This document shows positions 63,719-64,000 of a stretch of 64,000 nt of DNA, one piece after another. Where the stretch lies: positions 248,001 to 312,000 of the forward strand of contig NZ_CAMTTF010000002.1 in the NCBI RefSeq assembly GCF_947077765.1. Reading direction: 5' to 3'. This stretch comes from Salinibacter grassmerensis (GTDB lineage: Bacteria > Bacteroidota > Rhodothermia > Rhodothermales > Salinibacteraceae). A model generated the notes under the pieces. That model had not been told where the DNA came from, did no database searches, and saw only the letters and a list, made by a program, of their open reading frames with translations. Made by a program: the position numbers and the translations under genes. Positions within the stretch are counted from its first letter, which is position 1. Every line of letters starts with the position of its first letter.

Positions 63719-64000
63719 TCACACTTCGTACTGGTCGGGGAGGTCGTTCTCGTAGAGCACCACGTCGCCCGGCTTCAGCTGTCGCTTGAGAAACGCCTGC
63801 GCCTCGCTGAGCGACGGGACGACGTGGACGCGCTCCTGCGGAAAGTCGGCCTCCGAGAGCCCTTCCTGAATGGGGGCCGTCTGGTCGGCCCCAACGAGCA
63901 CCACAAGGTCGAGGTCGTGCCCGGCGAGAACGGTGCCGAACTCCTTGTTCTCGCGCCACTGCCGGTCGCCGAGCTCCACCATTCCCGGCGTCACGATTGC
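63719..64000 (-). CDS. MurF-like Mur ligase, C-terminal part (partial)
   Basis: Only the last ~93 residues are in the window; the frame is open at the right edge. It reads TPGMVELGDRQWRENKEFG, LDLVVLVGADQT and LKPGDVVLYENDLPDQYE, which match the C-terminal domain of UDP-N-acetylmuramoyl-tripeptide-D-alanyl-D-alanine ligase (MurF). Its stop converges on the SleB-type gene with 14 bp between them. A MurF-like paralogue rather than the housekeeping enzyme is possible. Confidence 0.8.
   Translation of the reverse strand, partial: AIVTPGMVELGDRQWRENKEFGTVLAGHDLDLVVLVGADQTAPIQEGLSEADFPQERVHVVPSLSEAQAFLKRQLKPGDVVLYENDLPDQYEV

Noticed and set aside
1..64000. CRISPR arrays, insertion sequences, prophage or transferred island
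   Set aside because: No regularly spaced repeats, transposase, integrase or phage genes; base composition appears even throughout.

Overview
The window is about 66% GC, densely packed and chromosomal. Its proteins are rich in Asp and Glu. The gene set (class 2 PyrD, YccF, DUF2723 membrane protein, DUF4105, SleB-type hydrolase, heme A/O synthases, hrcA-grpE-dnaJ) fits an extremely halophilic Rhodothermota/Bacteroidota bacterium. My best guess is Salinibacter (S. ruber or a close relative), by recognition and composition rather than by database search. I see no rRNA, CRISPR array, insertion sequence, prophage or obvious transferred island. One tRNA gene (Pro, CGG) is present.

Layout. 1-6.2 kb: the 3' end of an LVIVD-repeat-like protein, an exported YncE-type propeller overlapping a DUF123 GIY-YIG protein, an exported protein with EF-hand-like loops, YccF, and a large DUF2723 membrane protein. 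6.6-11.2 kb: uvrA and the ammonium channel amt. 11.4-14.6 kb: the cell-elongation pair rodA/mrdA (4-bp overlap). 15-18.1 kb: a 1034-aa fusion of metallopeptidase, PD40 propeller and outer-membrane barrel. 18.1-22.2 kb: PhzF, pyrD and a long-chain acyl-CoA synthetase. 22.4-28.9 kb: tRNA-Pro, a Met/Gln-rich DUF4168-like protein, thrC, a MliC-type lipoprotein, adenine deaminase and a phytoene-dehydrogenase-type oxidoreductase.

28.9-35.2 kb: pckA, rnhB and a leftward run ctaA-ctaB-ABC ATPase-ABC permease (heme A supply for the terminal oxidase plus an exporter). 35.4-42.4 kb: glmM, a small coiled-coil protein with a divergent ANL enzyme, DUF427, a trans-sulfuration PLP enzyme and a TPR lipoprotein. 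42.8-46.6 kb: an uncharacterised 334-aa protein next to fumarylacetoacetase, Hsp20 and an orphan. 46.7-52.4 kb: DUF4105, endonuclease III with an extra Cys-containing tail, gpmI and sppA.

52.7-58.9 kb: the heat-shock cluster hrcA-grpE-dnaJ, a flavin reductase, a TIGR02757 protein whose 3' end overlaps it by 76 bp, accA and a YbgC-type thioesterase. 59-64 kb: a serpin with a problematic 5' end, an AcuC-type deacetylase, an 812-bp structured non-coding interval, a VOC protein, a SleB-type wall hydrolase and the 3' end of a MurF-like ligase.

Most of the window is housekeeping: wall synthesis and elongation, DNA repair, heme A, proteostasis and central metabolism. I did not find a clear new defence or mobile system. 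The points most worth a second look are the serpin 5' end, the 61.5-62.2 kb non-coding interval with a putative minus-strand small RNA, the unknown partner of fumarylacetoacetase, Cys in place of Ser in class 2 PyrD, and the tail on Nth.
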